Origin: a virus
DNA length: 25,282 nt
Strand: one strand, 5' to 3'
Virus record (IMG/VR): IMGVR_UViG_3300036651_002161
Span: 1-25,282 of that record
The notes below the pieces were generated by a model. It was not told the DNA's origin. It did not search any database and saw only the letters and a list, made by a program, of their open reading frames with translations. Position 1 is the stretch's first letter; each line of letters begins with the position of its first letter. Positions 12,832 to 20,472 of the stretch are shown here, one piece after another. The translations under genes and the position numbers were made by a program.

Positions 12832-14665
12832 CCAGGGCCTGTTCGGCAACCATCTGGACTACGAGGGCTACCTTCCCTGTGGCGAGAAGCTGCTGGCTCC
12901 CAACCACCTCAAGCGCACCAACAAGCTTCGCAAGGACCACGGCGACGACTGCATGTCGGCCCCCAACCGCCTGCCCTCGGCTTTCTCCCACCTGATGACC
13001 TGGCTCCTCCGCCAGGACCTCGTCATGCACCACAAGAAATACGACTGCCTGGTTACCGACGCTGGCCTCCGCAACCACCCGGAAACCGGCGTCGATCTGA
13101 TGCCCCGCGTCATCGCGGATACCCAGCTCCGCCAGAAGGTTCTGGACCCCGAGCACACAAGCTCCCTCAAGCCCACCTCGGTCCGCCTCCACCTAGGCAA
13201 GGAGATCGGCATCGGGGACGGCGGCGAGGACATGGAGGCCGAGGCCCTCAAGCCGTGGAAGGGTCCCAAGGACGACCCCCGCTACGACCTCATACCCTGG
13301 TCCATCCTCGGCCCATACGCCCGCACCGATGCTCTCCTCACTCTACTTCTGTTCGAGTGGGAGGAGCAGAACCGCCTGGACGATCCCGACGACCCGGCGT
13401 GCCAGCTAGCCAGGAGGCTTATCACCCGCCAGGAGGCGCTAGCCCGCACGTTGTACAACATGGAGAGACGTGGTGTCGGCTTCGACGTCGAGTGGTGCCG
13501 CGCCCAGGCCGTCAACCTTGCCAGGCTCGAAGGCGAGGCGAAGGGCCGCGTCCCTTTCCGGCCAACGTACCCGGGGGCTCAGAAATATTTCTTCGGTCCC
13601 CCAGCCGATGGCGGACTAGGCTTGATACCCTTCAAAGACAAGCTGACCTCAACCGGTCGCCCCCAGGTGGACGAGGACGTGGTTGCCCGGCTTGTCGCAG
13701 CGGAGATACCCGGAGCTACCGAGTTCCAGACGCTGATGTCCCTGCAAAGCGCCCAGTCCAAGTGGTACACCGCGTATCCAAGCCTTACCGGCGCGGACGG
13801 AAGGATCCGGACCTGCTATCGCCAGGGGCACGTCGTTTCCGGCCGCCTCTCGGTTGAGCGCTGGCAGTCGCAAGCCATCCCCCACGATCACCAGATTCCA
13901 GAGGGTATCGAGCCCATCCGCTACGGCTTCATCGAGGACGAGGGCTACGAGACCTGGGAGGCCGACGTTTCCCAGGCGGAGATCCGCGTGGCCACCAAGG
14001 TCGCCAAGTGCGGTGACATGCTCCGGGCCATCCGCGCTGGCATCGACTCCCACGGGGCCGCTGCCTTCCTGATGTTCTACAAGAGCCAGGGCTACACTCT
14101 CGAAGAGGCCATGGCCCGGCCTGACTGGGACTTCAACCGTGGCGTGGTTGCCAAGCGATGCAACCTCGGCATCCTCTACGGCGGGGGCGTCGGCGCGATC
14201 CATGCCGCCATTCTCAAGTTCGCTGGTATCGACGAGGACAAGGACCAGGTCCGCGAGTGGATAACAACGTGGAGGCAAGCCTTCCCGCCGTTTGTGTTGG
14301 CTTTGGACGAGTACGCCGACATGGCCAGCAAGCAGGGCTGGGTCCGCCTCGTGGATGGCTCCCGGCGCTACTTTTCCGAGTGGGAGCCCGTCCACAAGGC
14401 CTTCAACCAGCGCGTGCAGGGCGACGTCGCGATCGCGGTCGAAACCGCCATGATCGAGTTCGATCGCCTCTACCCCGGCATGCTCCTCCTCCAAATACAC
14501 GACTCCCTCGTCGCCCGGATTCCCCGGGACTCTGTCCCGGAAGTAACAGCCGCGATGACCGATATCCTGGTCCGGGTCTTTGAGCGGATGTTCTCCCCCG
14601 TTCCTTTCAAGGCCGACGTCAAGCCCTTCGGCCGCCTCGCCTACCAGTTGGAGGCCGCCAAGTGA
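12683..14665 (+). CDS. Family A DNA polymerase with 3'-5' exonuclease (possible DpoZ)
   Basis: 660 residues, replicative polymerase. Exonuclease motifs: Asp14/Glu16 (YDTEG), a middle MHHKKYD, and Tyr212-xxx-Asp216 (YARTD). Polymerase motifs: the RIRTCYRQGHVVSGRLS element, motif A EADVSQAEIRVA (about residue 427), motif B VVAKRCNLGILYGG (about 490-505), and motif C QIHDSL with His606/Asp607, where Ser replaces the common Glu after His-Asp. The start at 12683 keeps the DTEG motif at the N-terminus; an open frame before it lacks protein-like sequence. Phages with PurZ carry family A enzymes (DpoZ) that favour 2-aminoadenine; the position two genes upstream of the PurZ-like gene fits, but preference cannot be read from sequence. 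Confidence 0.93.
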   Translation: MKLPDRSGLTVAYDTEGSGLFVDDGARISATSIAWRDEYGDLCATSTPFDQGLFGNHLDYEGYLPCGEKLLAPNHLKRTNKLRKDHGDDCMSAPNRLPSAFSHLMTWLLRQDLVMHHKKYDCLVTDAGLRNHPETGVDLMPRVIADTQLRQKVLDPEHTSSLKPTSVRLHLGKEIGIGDGGEDMEAEALKPWKGPKDDPRYDLIPWSILGPYARTDALLTLLLFEWEEQNRLDDPDDPACQLARRLITRQEALARTLYNMERRGVGFDVEWCRAQAVNLARLEGEAKGRVPFRPTYPGAQKYFFGPPADGGLGLIPFKDKLTSTGRPQVDEDVVARLVAAEIPGATEFQTLMSLQSAQSKWYTAYPSLTGADGRIRTCYRQGHVVSGRLSVERWQSQAIPHDHQIPEGIEPIRYGFIEDEGYETWEADVSQAEIRVATKVAKCGDMLRAIRAGIDSHGAAAFLMFYKSQGYTLEEAMARPDWDFNRGVVAKRCNLGILYGGGVGAIHAAILKFAGIDEDKDQVREWITTWRQAFPPFVLALDEYADMASKQGWVRLVDGSRRYFSEWEPVHKAFNQRVQGDVAIAVETAMIEFDRLYPGMLLLQIHDSLVARIPRDSVPEVTAAMTDILVRVFERMFSPVPFKADVKPFGRLAYQLEAAK

Positions 14666-14766
14666 AGCGCTTCTTTGAGCTGGTGGGCCTGGTCCTCCTC
14701 CTCGCCCTGGGTCTCCTCGTCATCCTTATCATCCTTGAGTTCTTCGGCTACCGCACCCATGGCTAG
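14662..14766 (+). CDS. 34-residue single-pass membrane peptide
   Basis: Starts at the GTG of a GTGA overlap with the polymerase stop and overlaps the RuvC-like start by 8 bases. After KRFFE comes an uninterrupted hydrophobic helix of about 20 residues (LVGLVLLLALGLLVILIIL), then a short polar tail. Too short for confident assignment, but the overlaps on both sides and strong hydrophobic periodicity support a real microprotein. Confidence 0.5.
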   Translation: MKRFFELVGLVLLLALGLLVILIILEFFGYRTHG

Positions 14767-15322
14767 AACCCGCCACATCTTCGCTATTGATCCGGGCGAG
14801 GTCCACTGCGGCTTTGCCTGGTACACTATCTACCACCGCCCGGTAATACACGAGCACACTAACGCCGACGCTCTCCACCACTGCGTCGATTCAAGTTCGG
14901 ATGGGATCCTCCATCTCACCCGCTGCGTCACGTTCTCTCCGCCGATGGACCTGATCGAGTACCTGGAAACTAACATCCGCTACGCCTCCGTTATCGTCGT
15001 GGAGCGCTTCCAGCTCTATCCCTGGATGGCCCGCCAGCAGGGCTTCTCCACCTTCGGCACAGCCGAGACCATCGGCATGATCAAGTATCTCGCAGGCCGG
15101 TACGACATTCCCGTCCGCCTGCAGGACGCCGCCCGCAACCTGAAGGAGGGACGTGGTCGCGCTGCTGACTGGGGATTTGACATGGTGGAGCGCAAGCTTG
15201 GGTCTGGCCGTTTTGTCTATCGCGGCCCAGATTTCAACCTGCCAGGCCAGCCTCACCGCCGCGATGCCGCCTCCCACGGTGCCCAGTATTGCGGTTCCTC
15301 TGGCGCCTATGAACCCACCTGA
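14759..15322 (+). CDS. RuvC-like Holliday junction resolvase
   Basis: 187 residues. RNase H-fold active-site residues are in the expected order: Asp11 (FAIDPG), Glu82 (VIVVERF), and Asp169 with His173 near the C-terminus (HRRDAASHGAQY). An Arg/Lys segment (RNLKEGRGRAAD) precedes the last motif. It should cleave four-way or branched DNA before packaging. The ATG lies inside the preceding membrane-peptide frame. It is followed by a promoter, so it ends the polymerase transcription unit. Confidence 0.85.
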   Translation: MARTRHIFAIDPGEVHCGFAWYTIYHRPVIHEHTNADALHHCVDSSSDGILHLTRCVTFSPPMDLIEYLETNIRYASVIVVERFQLYPWMARQQGFSTFGTAETIGMIKYLAGRYDIPVRLQDAARNLKEGRGRAADWGFDMVERKLGSGRFVYRGPDFNLPGQPHRRDAASHGAQYCGSSGAYEPT

Positions 15323-15332
15323 TTTGCCGCCG

Positions 15333-15362
15333 TTGACACCCAGTCAATGACGGTGCTAGGCT
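15333..15362 (+). promoter_or_regulatory. Promoter with perfect operator for the nucleotide operon (TTGACA-18-TAGGCT)
   Basis: TTGACA (15333-15338), spacer 18, TAGGCT (15357-15362). Operator TTGAC-ACCCA-GTCAA (15333-15347) is perfect in both half-sites. The leader of about 70 bases to the PurZ-like GTG at 15437 holds an AGGAGG site. It is closely similar to the polymerase promoter at 12294. Confidence 0.8.
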
Positions 15363-15436
15363 ATCTCTGTCGCCCGTCCCGTGCCGCTCCTATATCGGTT
15401 CCGGGCCGGGCGTTCCAACACCCCAGGAGGACACTA

Positions 15437-16579
15437 GTGCCCAATCTTCAAGTTGTGGTCGGCGGCCAGTACGGTTCGGAGGGCAAGGGTGCCATCGCCG
15501 CCTACCTCTGCAAGGATCGCTCTGACCTCGTCGCGGTCCGGGTCGGCGGCTCGAACGCTGGCCACACAGTCATCGGCCGCTGCCCCCCGGCCTGCCCAGA
15601 GCGAGCCGCACCGGACGGCATCGGCGCTCACCACCCGGACGCCCATCCGTGGCGGCTCCGTCACGTCCCCGTGGCCGCCGTGACCGCTCCCGGGGCCATG
15701 CTCTACCTGGCGGCCGGCTCCGAGATCGATCCCGGCGTGCTGCTCGCGGAAATCCGCGATCTCGACCTAGCTGGCTACGGTGTCTCCCATCGCCTGGAAA
15801 TCCACCCACAGGCCACCCTGGTCGAGCAGCGCCACAAGGACCACGAGTCCTACGTTGCCCTGCTGGAAACCTGCGGTTCCACCGTCAAGGGCGTCGGCTC
15901 CGCTCGCGCGGACCGTGCCATGCGTTTCGCTTCCCTGGTCACCGATCACCCTGCCCTCGCGGACTACAGCGCCCACGGCGCGACTCCCCAGCGCTACCTT
16001 GCCACCGGCTACGACGTCCTGATCGAGGGAACCCAGGGCTACGGCCTCGGCCTGCACGCCGGAAACTACCCCCAGTGCACCTCCGGGGACTGCACTGCCA
16101 TGGATTTCCTCGCCCAGGCGGGAGTCGCCCCCTGGCGCGGCAAGGTTGGCTTCGAGGTCTGGGTCGTGTTCCGCGCCTACCCCATCCGGGTAGCCGGAAA
16201 CTCCGGCCCCCTGGCCGACGAGACCACCTGGGCCGATCTCGGCCTCCCCGTCGAGCACACCACCGTCACCCGCAAGGTTCGCCGCGTCGGCGGCTGGGAC
16301 ATGTCCCTCGCTGCGGACGCCATGCTCGCCAACGGCCACCCGTCCCCCAACGTCCACGTTGCGCTGACCATGGTAGACCACGTGGTGCCGGGGGTCGCGG
16401 GAGTCGCCACCATGGGCGGCCTCCAAGCCTGCCCCCGCGACACCGTTACCCAGTACGAAAACTACATACAGCAGCGCACCTCCTCCCTGGGCCACTCCAT
16501 CGACATCATCGGGACTGGCCCCTCCACCGTCCTCGACCGCTTCGCCGTCCCCGAGGAGCTTACCCGCTATGGCTTCTGA
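15437..16579 (+). CDS. purZ: PurZ-like aminoadenylosuccinate synthetase (PurA family)
   Basis: 380 residues from a GTG with AGGAGG upstream. PurA-family features: N-terminal loop VVVGGQYGSEGKG (residues 6-18), GGSNAGHTV with His43, IEGTQGYGL, and the Arg-rich aspartate-binding loop VTRKVRRVGGWD. Bacterial PurA has GDEGKG with a catalytic Asp; here the Asp is Ser14. That Asp-to-Ser change is the recorded hallmark of phage PurZ, which joins dGMP and aspartate on the way to 2-amino-dATP for Z-containing genomes. It is shorter than E. coli PurA. A MazZ-like gene overlaps its 3' end. An IMP-using PurA cannot be fully excluded by eye. Confidence 0.88.
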   Translation: MPNLQVVVGGQYGSEGKGAIAAYLCKDRSDLVAVRVGGSNAGHTVIGRCPPACPERAAPDGIGAHHPDAHPWRLRHVPVAAVTAPGAMLYLAAGSEIDPGVLLAEIRDLDLAGYGVSHRLEIHPQATLVEQRHKDHESYVALLETCGSTVKGVGSARADRAMRFASLVTDHPALADYSAHGATPQRYLATGYDVLIEGTQGYGLGLHAGNYPQCTSGDCTAMDFLAQAGVAPWRGKVGFEVWVVFRAYPIRVAGNSGPLADETTWADLGLPVEHTTVTRKVRRVGGWDMSLAADAMLANGHPSPNVHVALTMVDHVVPGVAGVATMGGLQACPRDTVTQYENYIQQRTSSLGHSIDIIGTGPSTVLDRFAVPEELTRYGF

Positions 16580-16934
16580 GAAGCAGGCCCGCGAGGCGGC
16601 CCGCCGCGATTCCCTGTCCGAGTGGTGGCAGGAAACCTCGGCCGCCGACCTGATCAAGGCCACAGCCAAGGCCGAGGAGTACGGTTCCTCCGACCTTGAG
16701 ATCATGGGCAAGGCGATGGAGTCGCTCTACCCCGGCCACGAGGACATGGACCCGGAGTCCCTCCGCCGCACCGGAATCGAGATGGCTATCGCCTTCTACA
16801 ACCTAGGCAAGGCAGCCCGGATGTTCGGTGCCTTCGCTCGCGGTACCGGCCCCTCCGACGACACCTGGCACGACACCACCGTCTATTCGATGATGGCCCG
16901 TCGCGTCCGCGCCTGCGGCACCTGGGAGGCGTGA
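16569..16934 (+). CDS. MazG/MazZ-like nucleotide pyrophosphohydrolase
   Basis: 121 residues, overlapping the PurZ-like stop by 11 bases; GAGGAG lies upstream. Helical throughout, matching the all-alpha NTP-pyrophosphatase fold: KAEEYGSSDLE (residues 34-44), Glu71 in a helix with LGKAARM (79-85), and Asp98-xxx-Asp102-xxx-Tyr106 (DDTWHDTTVYSMMARRVR). These acidic residues should bind Mg and a dNTP. In PurZ phages the MazZ protein hydrolyses dGTP to dGMP, the PurZ substrate, so coupling with PurZ is strong support. By itself the fold would permit other dNTP substrates. Confidence 0.72.
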   Translation: MASEKQAREAARRDSLSEWWQETSAADLIKATAKAEEYGSSDLEIMGKAMESLYPGHEDMDPESLRRTGIEMAIAFYNLGKAARMFGAFARGTGPSDDTWHDTTVYSMMARRVRACGTWEA

Positions 16935-17419
16935 TGGTCCAGTATTGGGACCCGGAAGAGGCCAAGTATTTCCCTGACGATGCCGTGCGGGTCCTCGTCA
17001 ACGACGGCGCAAGCTACCTGGGCCTGCCCGCCTACCCGGGCGACTGCGGCCTCGATCTGGTCGCCGCTGAGGACACGGTGATCTACGAGGGCCAGACCGC
17101 CAACATCGCCTGCGGCGTGTCGGTCGCCCTCCCCCTGGGCACCTTCGGCTGGATTGTGGCCCGCTCTTCGACCTGGACCAAGCACGGCCTGATGGTCATC
17201 CCCGGCATCATCGACAGCGGGTGGCGTGGCGAACTCCGCACGCTGGTCTACCGCCCCCCGCAGCCGCGCACCAACGAGTGGGAACACAAGATCCCGGTCG
17301 GCACCCGCCTTGCCCAGCTCATTATCCTGCCTAACCTGATGGACCAGGTTAAGCTGGTTGCGGTAGATTCCTTGCCGCCTTCTGAAAGGGGTACCCGTGG
17401 CTTCGGTAGCTCTGGCTGA
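16934..17419 (+). CDS. dut: dUTP pyrophosphatase (trimeric dUTPase)
   Basis: 161 residues; ATG 16934 is preferred over the GTG at 16931 because GGGAGG is then at a workable spacing. All five trimeric-dUTPase motifs appear: motif 1 GDCGLDLVAAED, motif 2 ARSSTWTKHGL, motif 3 PGIIDSGWRGEL, motif 4 GTRLAQLIILP, motif 5 RGTRGFGSSG at the C-terminus. It converts dUTP to dUMP, keeping uracil from DNA and feeding dTMP synthesis. It belongs to the PurZ-like nucleotide operon. Confidence 0.93.
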   Translation: MVQYWDPEEAKYFPDDAVRVLVNDGASYLGLPAYPGDCGLDLVAAEDTVIYEGQTANIACGVSVALPLGTFGWIVARSSTWTKHGLMVIPGIIDSGWRGELRTLVYRPPQPRTNEWEHKIPVGTRLAQLIILPNLMDQVKLVAVDSLPPSERGTRGFGSSG

Positions 17420-17966
17420 CCTCAAGCCCGCTGACGTCCTGGTCGTTCGCAGTACCGATGTGTTCGGTACGCTGATCGAGCTGGGCGACAAGCTTGCTGG
17501 CCTGCCCGATTATTCTCACGTCGCTGTGGTCCACCACACCGACCCGGCTGGCACTATCTGGTGTATCGAAGGCCGCCCCGGTGGCGTCGGCTGGCGCACC
17601 GCCAACACTTACCTCTCCAGCACTCTCACCATTTCCAACACCGACCAGCCCATCGCCCCGGAGATCCGCGCTTCCATCTGCACCGAGATGCGCAAGATGC
17701 TCGGCACTCCCTACGACTGGGACGGCATCGCAGGTGACGCACTGCGCGATCTGCACCTCCCCCTCCTGTGGTCCGAGAAGTGGGGACCCCGTGGCCTGCC
17801 CCCCGCCCAGGTAGTTTGCAGCAGCTTCGCGGCCTGGCTCTACGCCCACTTCGGCCTCCGCTATCCTTCCACTTCCGTCATGGCCCACGTCGAGCCCGCC
17901 GACTGGGCTGTCTTCATCGAGTCGCGTGCCTGGCTGACCCCGCCTTCGGCCGGCGATGCGCGATGA
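17397..17966 (+). CDS. Permuted NlpC/P60-like cysteine hydrolase
   Basis: 189 residues from a GTG with AAAGGGG; it overlaps the dUTPase by 23 bases. Expected elements of a permuted NlpC/P60 (YiiX-like) fold: an early His41 (DYSHVAVVH), Glu58 (CIEGRPGGV), and a late Cys141 at a helix start (VVCSSFAAWLYAHFG). There is no signal peptide. Members cleave peptide, amide or ester bonds. Its place among nucleotide and regulatory genes argues against a lysis role. Substrate unknown. Confidence 0.7.
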   Translation: MASVALADLKPADVLVVRSTDVFGTLIELGDKLAGLPDYSHVAVVHHTDPAGTIWCIEGRPGGVGWRTANTYLSSTLTISNTDQPIAPEIRASICTEMRKMLGTPYDWDGIAGDALRDLHLPLLWSEKWGPRGLPPAQVVCSSFAAWLYAHFGLRYPSTSVMAHVEPADWAVFIESRAWLTPPSAGDAR

Positions 17967-18246
17967 ACAATGGTGGAGGCGGGCAGCCTGCCGTACCTTT
18001 GACCACCCTGACTGGTTCTTCAACATGTCGGGTGATCCGCAGGGCATCAAGTCCCGCCTCCAATATCTCTGCTCCGGCTGCAAGGTTTTCGACGACTGCA
18101 GGGAGTACGTAGACGAACTCGAATATCTCCAACCCCTGCGCCTCTGCCACGGCTTCTGGGCCGGGGAGACCGTCAAGGAACGTGTCGCCCGTCGCGAGGC
18201 CACCGCCCGCCGCACCGTCATTTTACTATTCGGGAGCACTACGTGA
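17956..18246 (+). CDS. WhiB-like 4Fe-4S transcription factor
   Basis: 96 residues. Four cluster-binding cysteines: Cys12, Cys39, Cys42 and Cys48 in the WhiB pattern C...C-x2-C-x5-C (LCSGCKVFDDC), an aromatic HPDWFF after the first Cys, GFWAGE as the G(V/I)WGG-type turn at 66-71, and a basic C-terminal helix (KERVARREATARR). WhiB proteins contact the host primary sigma factor. Phage copies are known to interfere with host WhiB regulation (TM4). It overlaps genes on both sides, so it belongs to the operon downstream of PurZ. It supports an actinobacterial host. Confidence 0.88.
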   Translation: MRDEQWWRRAACRTFDHPDWFFNMSGDPQGIKSRLQYLCSGCKVFDDCREYVDELEYLQPLRLCHGFWAGETVKERVARREATARRTVILLFGSTT

Positions 18247-19451
18247 CAAATATCATGGGCATTTCTGTCGCCCCCTGGGTCAAGTCCGGCTACGGACACC
18301 AGGCGGGTGAGTTCTTCCCCCGCATCGCCAAAACCGGTCGCGACGTCACCATCTACGCCTACCGTGGCCTGATCGGCGCTTCGCTGGACTGGCCTACCGA
18401 CACCACAGAGGACAAAGCGCCAGTCCACGTCGTGCCCCAGGGCCGCATGTCTCAGTTCGGGTTCGAGATCCTGCCCTTCTACCACGACCAGTGCGAGGCC
18501 GACTACATCCTCTCCATCGGCAACCTCTTCATGTTCGACGGCGTGAAGCAGCTCATTGCCCGCCAGGGCTGGCCCTGGTACCACCTCGCCCCCATCGACT
18601 GTGCTCCCCTCGGCGCTCCGGACCAGAACCTATTCAACATCACGGGCATCCACCCCGTCGCGATCTCCCGCCACGGCCAGACCATGCTCCACGACGCGGG
18701 CTTCGAGGACGTCCCCTACCTCCCCCACTCCATCGATACAAACCTCTTCCGGCCTCCTACGGAGGCTGAAAGGGCTTCGTCTCGTCAGGCCATGGGCCTC
18801 ACTGAGGACAACTTCCTCATTGCCATCAACGCCGCCAACGAGTCCTCTGCCGACCGCAAGGCTCTCACCCAGCAGTTGCTCGCCTTCGCTTCCTGCTACG
18901 AGCGCCACCCCAACTGGCGGCTCTACATCCACACCGCCCTCTACCGCCACCCGATCGGCCTGGACCTCACTTCCCAGCTCACCCGTTTGGGGATAGAGGA
19001 CGTGGTGATGTACCCGGACCCGGACATTTACAACACCGCCTCCCTTTCCTTCTCGGACCTCTGCAGTCTGGTTTACTGGCCCGCCGACGTCCTCTCCAAC
19101 ACCGCCAAGGCGGAGGGCTTCGGCCTCACCCCCCTTGAGGCCCAGGCGTGCGGAGTCCCGGTCATCGTCTCCAACAACTCCGCCATGACCGAGGTTTCGG
19201 CCCCAGGCGAGTACGGCGGCTACCGCGTCCCCGGCCAGCGCGAGTGGTCCAATCTCGACTCTTCTTACTGGATGACCCCCTTCGTCGCGGACATCGAATC
19301 CGCCTACGAGCAGTTCCACCTGGCCTGGAAGAACGACGATCTCTACCCTTCCCAGCAGGCCGCTCGCGTCCACGCTCTGCAGTACGACTCCGCTCGCGTC
19401 TTCCAGGAGCACTGGCTCCCCTTCCTTTCCATGGTCGAGGACTCACTCTGA
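18243..19451 (+). CDS. GT4-like glycosyltransferase
   Basis: 402 residues from a GTG in a GTGA overlap with the WhiB stop. It has two Rossmann-like halves. The C-terminal half has the GT-B/GT4 sugar-nucleotide signature EGFGLTPLEAQACGVPVIVSNN and an upstream strand DVVMYPDPDIYNT. SRHGQTMLHDAGFEDVPYLPHSID in the middle matches the GT4 hinge. It transfers a sugar from an NDP-sugar; the acceptor (phage protein, modified base or host glycan) is unknown. The FkbM methyltransferase gene downstream may work with it. Confidence 0.85.
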   Translation: MTNIMGISVAPWVKSGYGHQAGEFFPRIAKTGRDVTIYAYRGLIGASLDWPTDTTEDKAPVHVVPQGRMSQFGFEILPFYHDQCEADYILSIGNLFMFDGVKQLIARQGWPWYHLAPIDCAPLGAPDQNLFNITGIHPVAISRHGQTMLHDAGFEDVPYLPHSIDTNLFRPPTEAERASSRQAMGLTEDNFLIAINAANESSADRKALTQQLLAFASCYERHPNWRLYIHTALYRHPIGLDLTSQLTRLGIEDVVMYPDPDIYNTASLSFSDLCSLVYWPADVLSNTAKAEGFGLTPLEAQACGVPVIVSNNSAMTEVSAPGEYGGYRVPGQREWSNLDSSYWMTPFVADIESAYEQFHLAWKNDDLYPSQQAARVHALQYDSARVFQEHWLPFLSMVEDSL

Positions 19452-19509
19452 AATGTCAGTTCCACGCCTAAAGCGGCCAGCCGGCCAGCATCGCCACGAG
19501 GATCATCAC

Positions 19510-19911
19510 ATGAACCGCACCCACCCCACCATCGCGCCCATCCAGGACCCAGCCGAGCTGGCCTACAACGCCTACGGCGCTGCTCTCGGCTGGCGAGGTC
19601 CCAAAAAGACGCCCCTCAAGCTGTGGCACGAACTCGCCGTGCAGGACCGCACAGGCTGGCGGGCCGCCTGGGTGGAGTTTCGCCACCTCCTGGTCGGAGG
19701 CGACCGGCTGGTCGTCAACCGCCCCCTTCCCGACATGCTGCAGATCGTGGCCTGCGACAAGGATGGCGCGTACGTTATGCAGCAGATCCCAAAGGAACTC
19801 CTGCTCGACAAGGGCGCTCTCGAAGGCGGCATCATGGAGCAGGTGCTCAACGCCCTCGAAGGCGGCATAGCCCAGCTCCACAAGGAACGCGACGAGGCCA
19901 CGGGGAACTAA
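19510..19911 (+). CDS. Hypothetical protein common to actinophages
   Basis: 133 residues. The ATG at 19510 has GAGGA 7 bases upstream; an ATG at 19453 lacks one and adds a low-complexity extension. Residues about 13-52 (DPAELAYNAYGAALGWR...LKLWHELAVQDRTGWRAAW) resemble a short helical module I associate with actinophage small proteins, sometimes fused to other domains. The C-terminal part is a helix pair (GGIMEQVLNALEGGIAQLHKERDEA). Function unknown. Confidence 0.75.
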   Translation: MNRTHPTIAPIQDPAELAYNAYGAALGWRGPKKTPLKLWHELAVQDRTGWRAAWVEFRHLLVGGDRLVVNRPLPDMLQIVACDKDGAYVMQQIPKELLLDKGALEGGIMEQVLNALEGGIAQLHKERDEATGN

Positions 19912-20309
19912 TGGCTCTGCACTGCGCCCACTGCATACGCTCTCTTTGCGTACACGAGGGCTGCGGTCCTACCCGCTCCACTCCCGCTCTCACTATCGAG
20001 GACGGCACTGCTCTCTGCTCCGACTGCATCCAGTTCCGCCCACTGAGGAGGTCCCATGGTGAAGATAGCCACACACATATCAGACTCGTTTGCTGCCGAT
20101 GGGCTAAACATCGGTATCGTCGCCTCTTTCGACGACGGAGGCCGCTCTCTTCTCCGGGTCGAGTACGCTCCCTCGGAGGAGTCCGAGCACACCGCGCATA
20201 CTGGGCACTCCTGGGAGCGTATCGATACCCTGGTGGTAAACCCCCCGTCCCTGGTTCTCCCCCACGAGATCGCCCGGTCCCTCCTCGACGCTCTCCTCCG
20301 CCGCTATGA
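19911..20309 (+). CDS. Cys-rich microprotein with long 3' overlap
   Basis: Starts at the ATG of a TAATG overlap. The first 45 residues hold CAHC, CVHEGC and CSDC, giving a zinc-ribbon-like arrangement that looks genuine. After about residue 48 the frame enters the gene at 20056 and continues for 254 overlapping bases with Arg/Gly/Tyr-rich sequence that is probably not selected for. Total 132 residues. Function unknown. Confidence 0.5.
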   Translation: MALHCAHCIRSLCVHEGCGPTRSTPALTIEDGTALCSDCIQFRPLRRSHGEDSHTHIRLVCCRWAKHRYRRLFRRRRPLSSPGRVRSLGGVRAHRAYWALLGAYRYPGGKPPVPGSPPRDRPVPPRRSPPPL

Positions 20310-20472
20310 GGGCTCCCAGGACCACCACACTCTCCGCGCCGACCTCGTCTACGAGCGCTCCCGACGTGAAAGGCTCGAGACCGCCCTCCTCGACTCCCAC
20401 TCCGCCCTTGTCGGCTACGCTACCGCAGGCACGCGACTACTCCAGCCTTTGGACCGTACACCTCCGGTGTAG
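20056..20472 (+). CDS. Hypothetical protein
   Basis: 138 residues with a strong GAGGAGG site. Residues 1-60 are beta-rich (KIATHISDSFAADGLNIGIVASF, SLLRVEYAPS, IDTLVVN), followed by a long helix (HEIARSLLDALLRRYEG... LVYERSRRERLETALLDSHSALVGY) that may form a coiled coil. Family not recognised. It lies between the glycosyltransferase and methyltransferase genes. Confidence 0.7.
   Translation: MVKIATHISDSFAADGLNIGIVASFDDGGRSLLRVEYAPSEESEHTAHTGHSWERIDTLVVNPPSLVLPHEIARSLLDALLRRYEGSQDHHTLRADLVYERSRRERLETALLDSHSALVGYATAGTRLLQPLDRTPPV

Noticed and set aside
15570-16711. Long leftward and third-frame open frames across the PurZ-like gene
   Set aside because: They are Arg/Gly/Pro-rich mirror frames of a clearly conserved enzyme; high GC leaves few stops.
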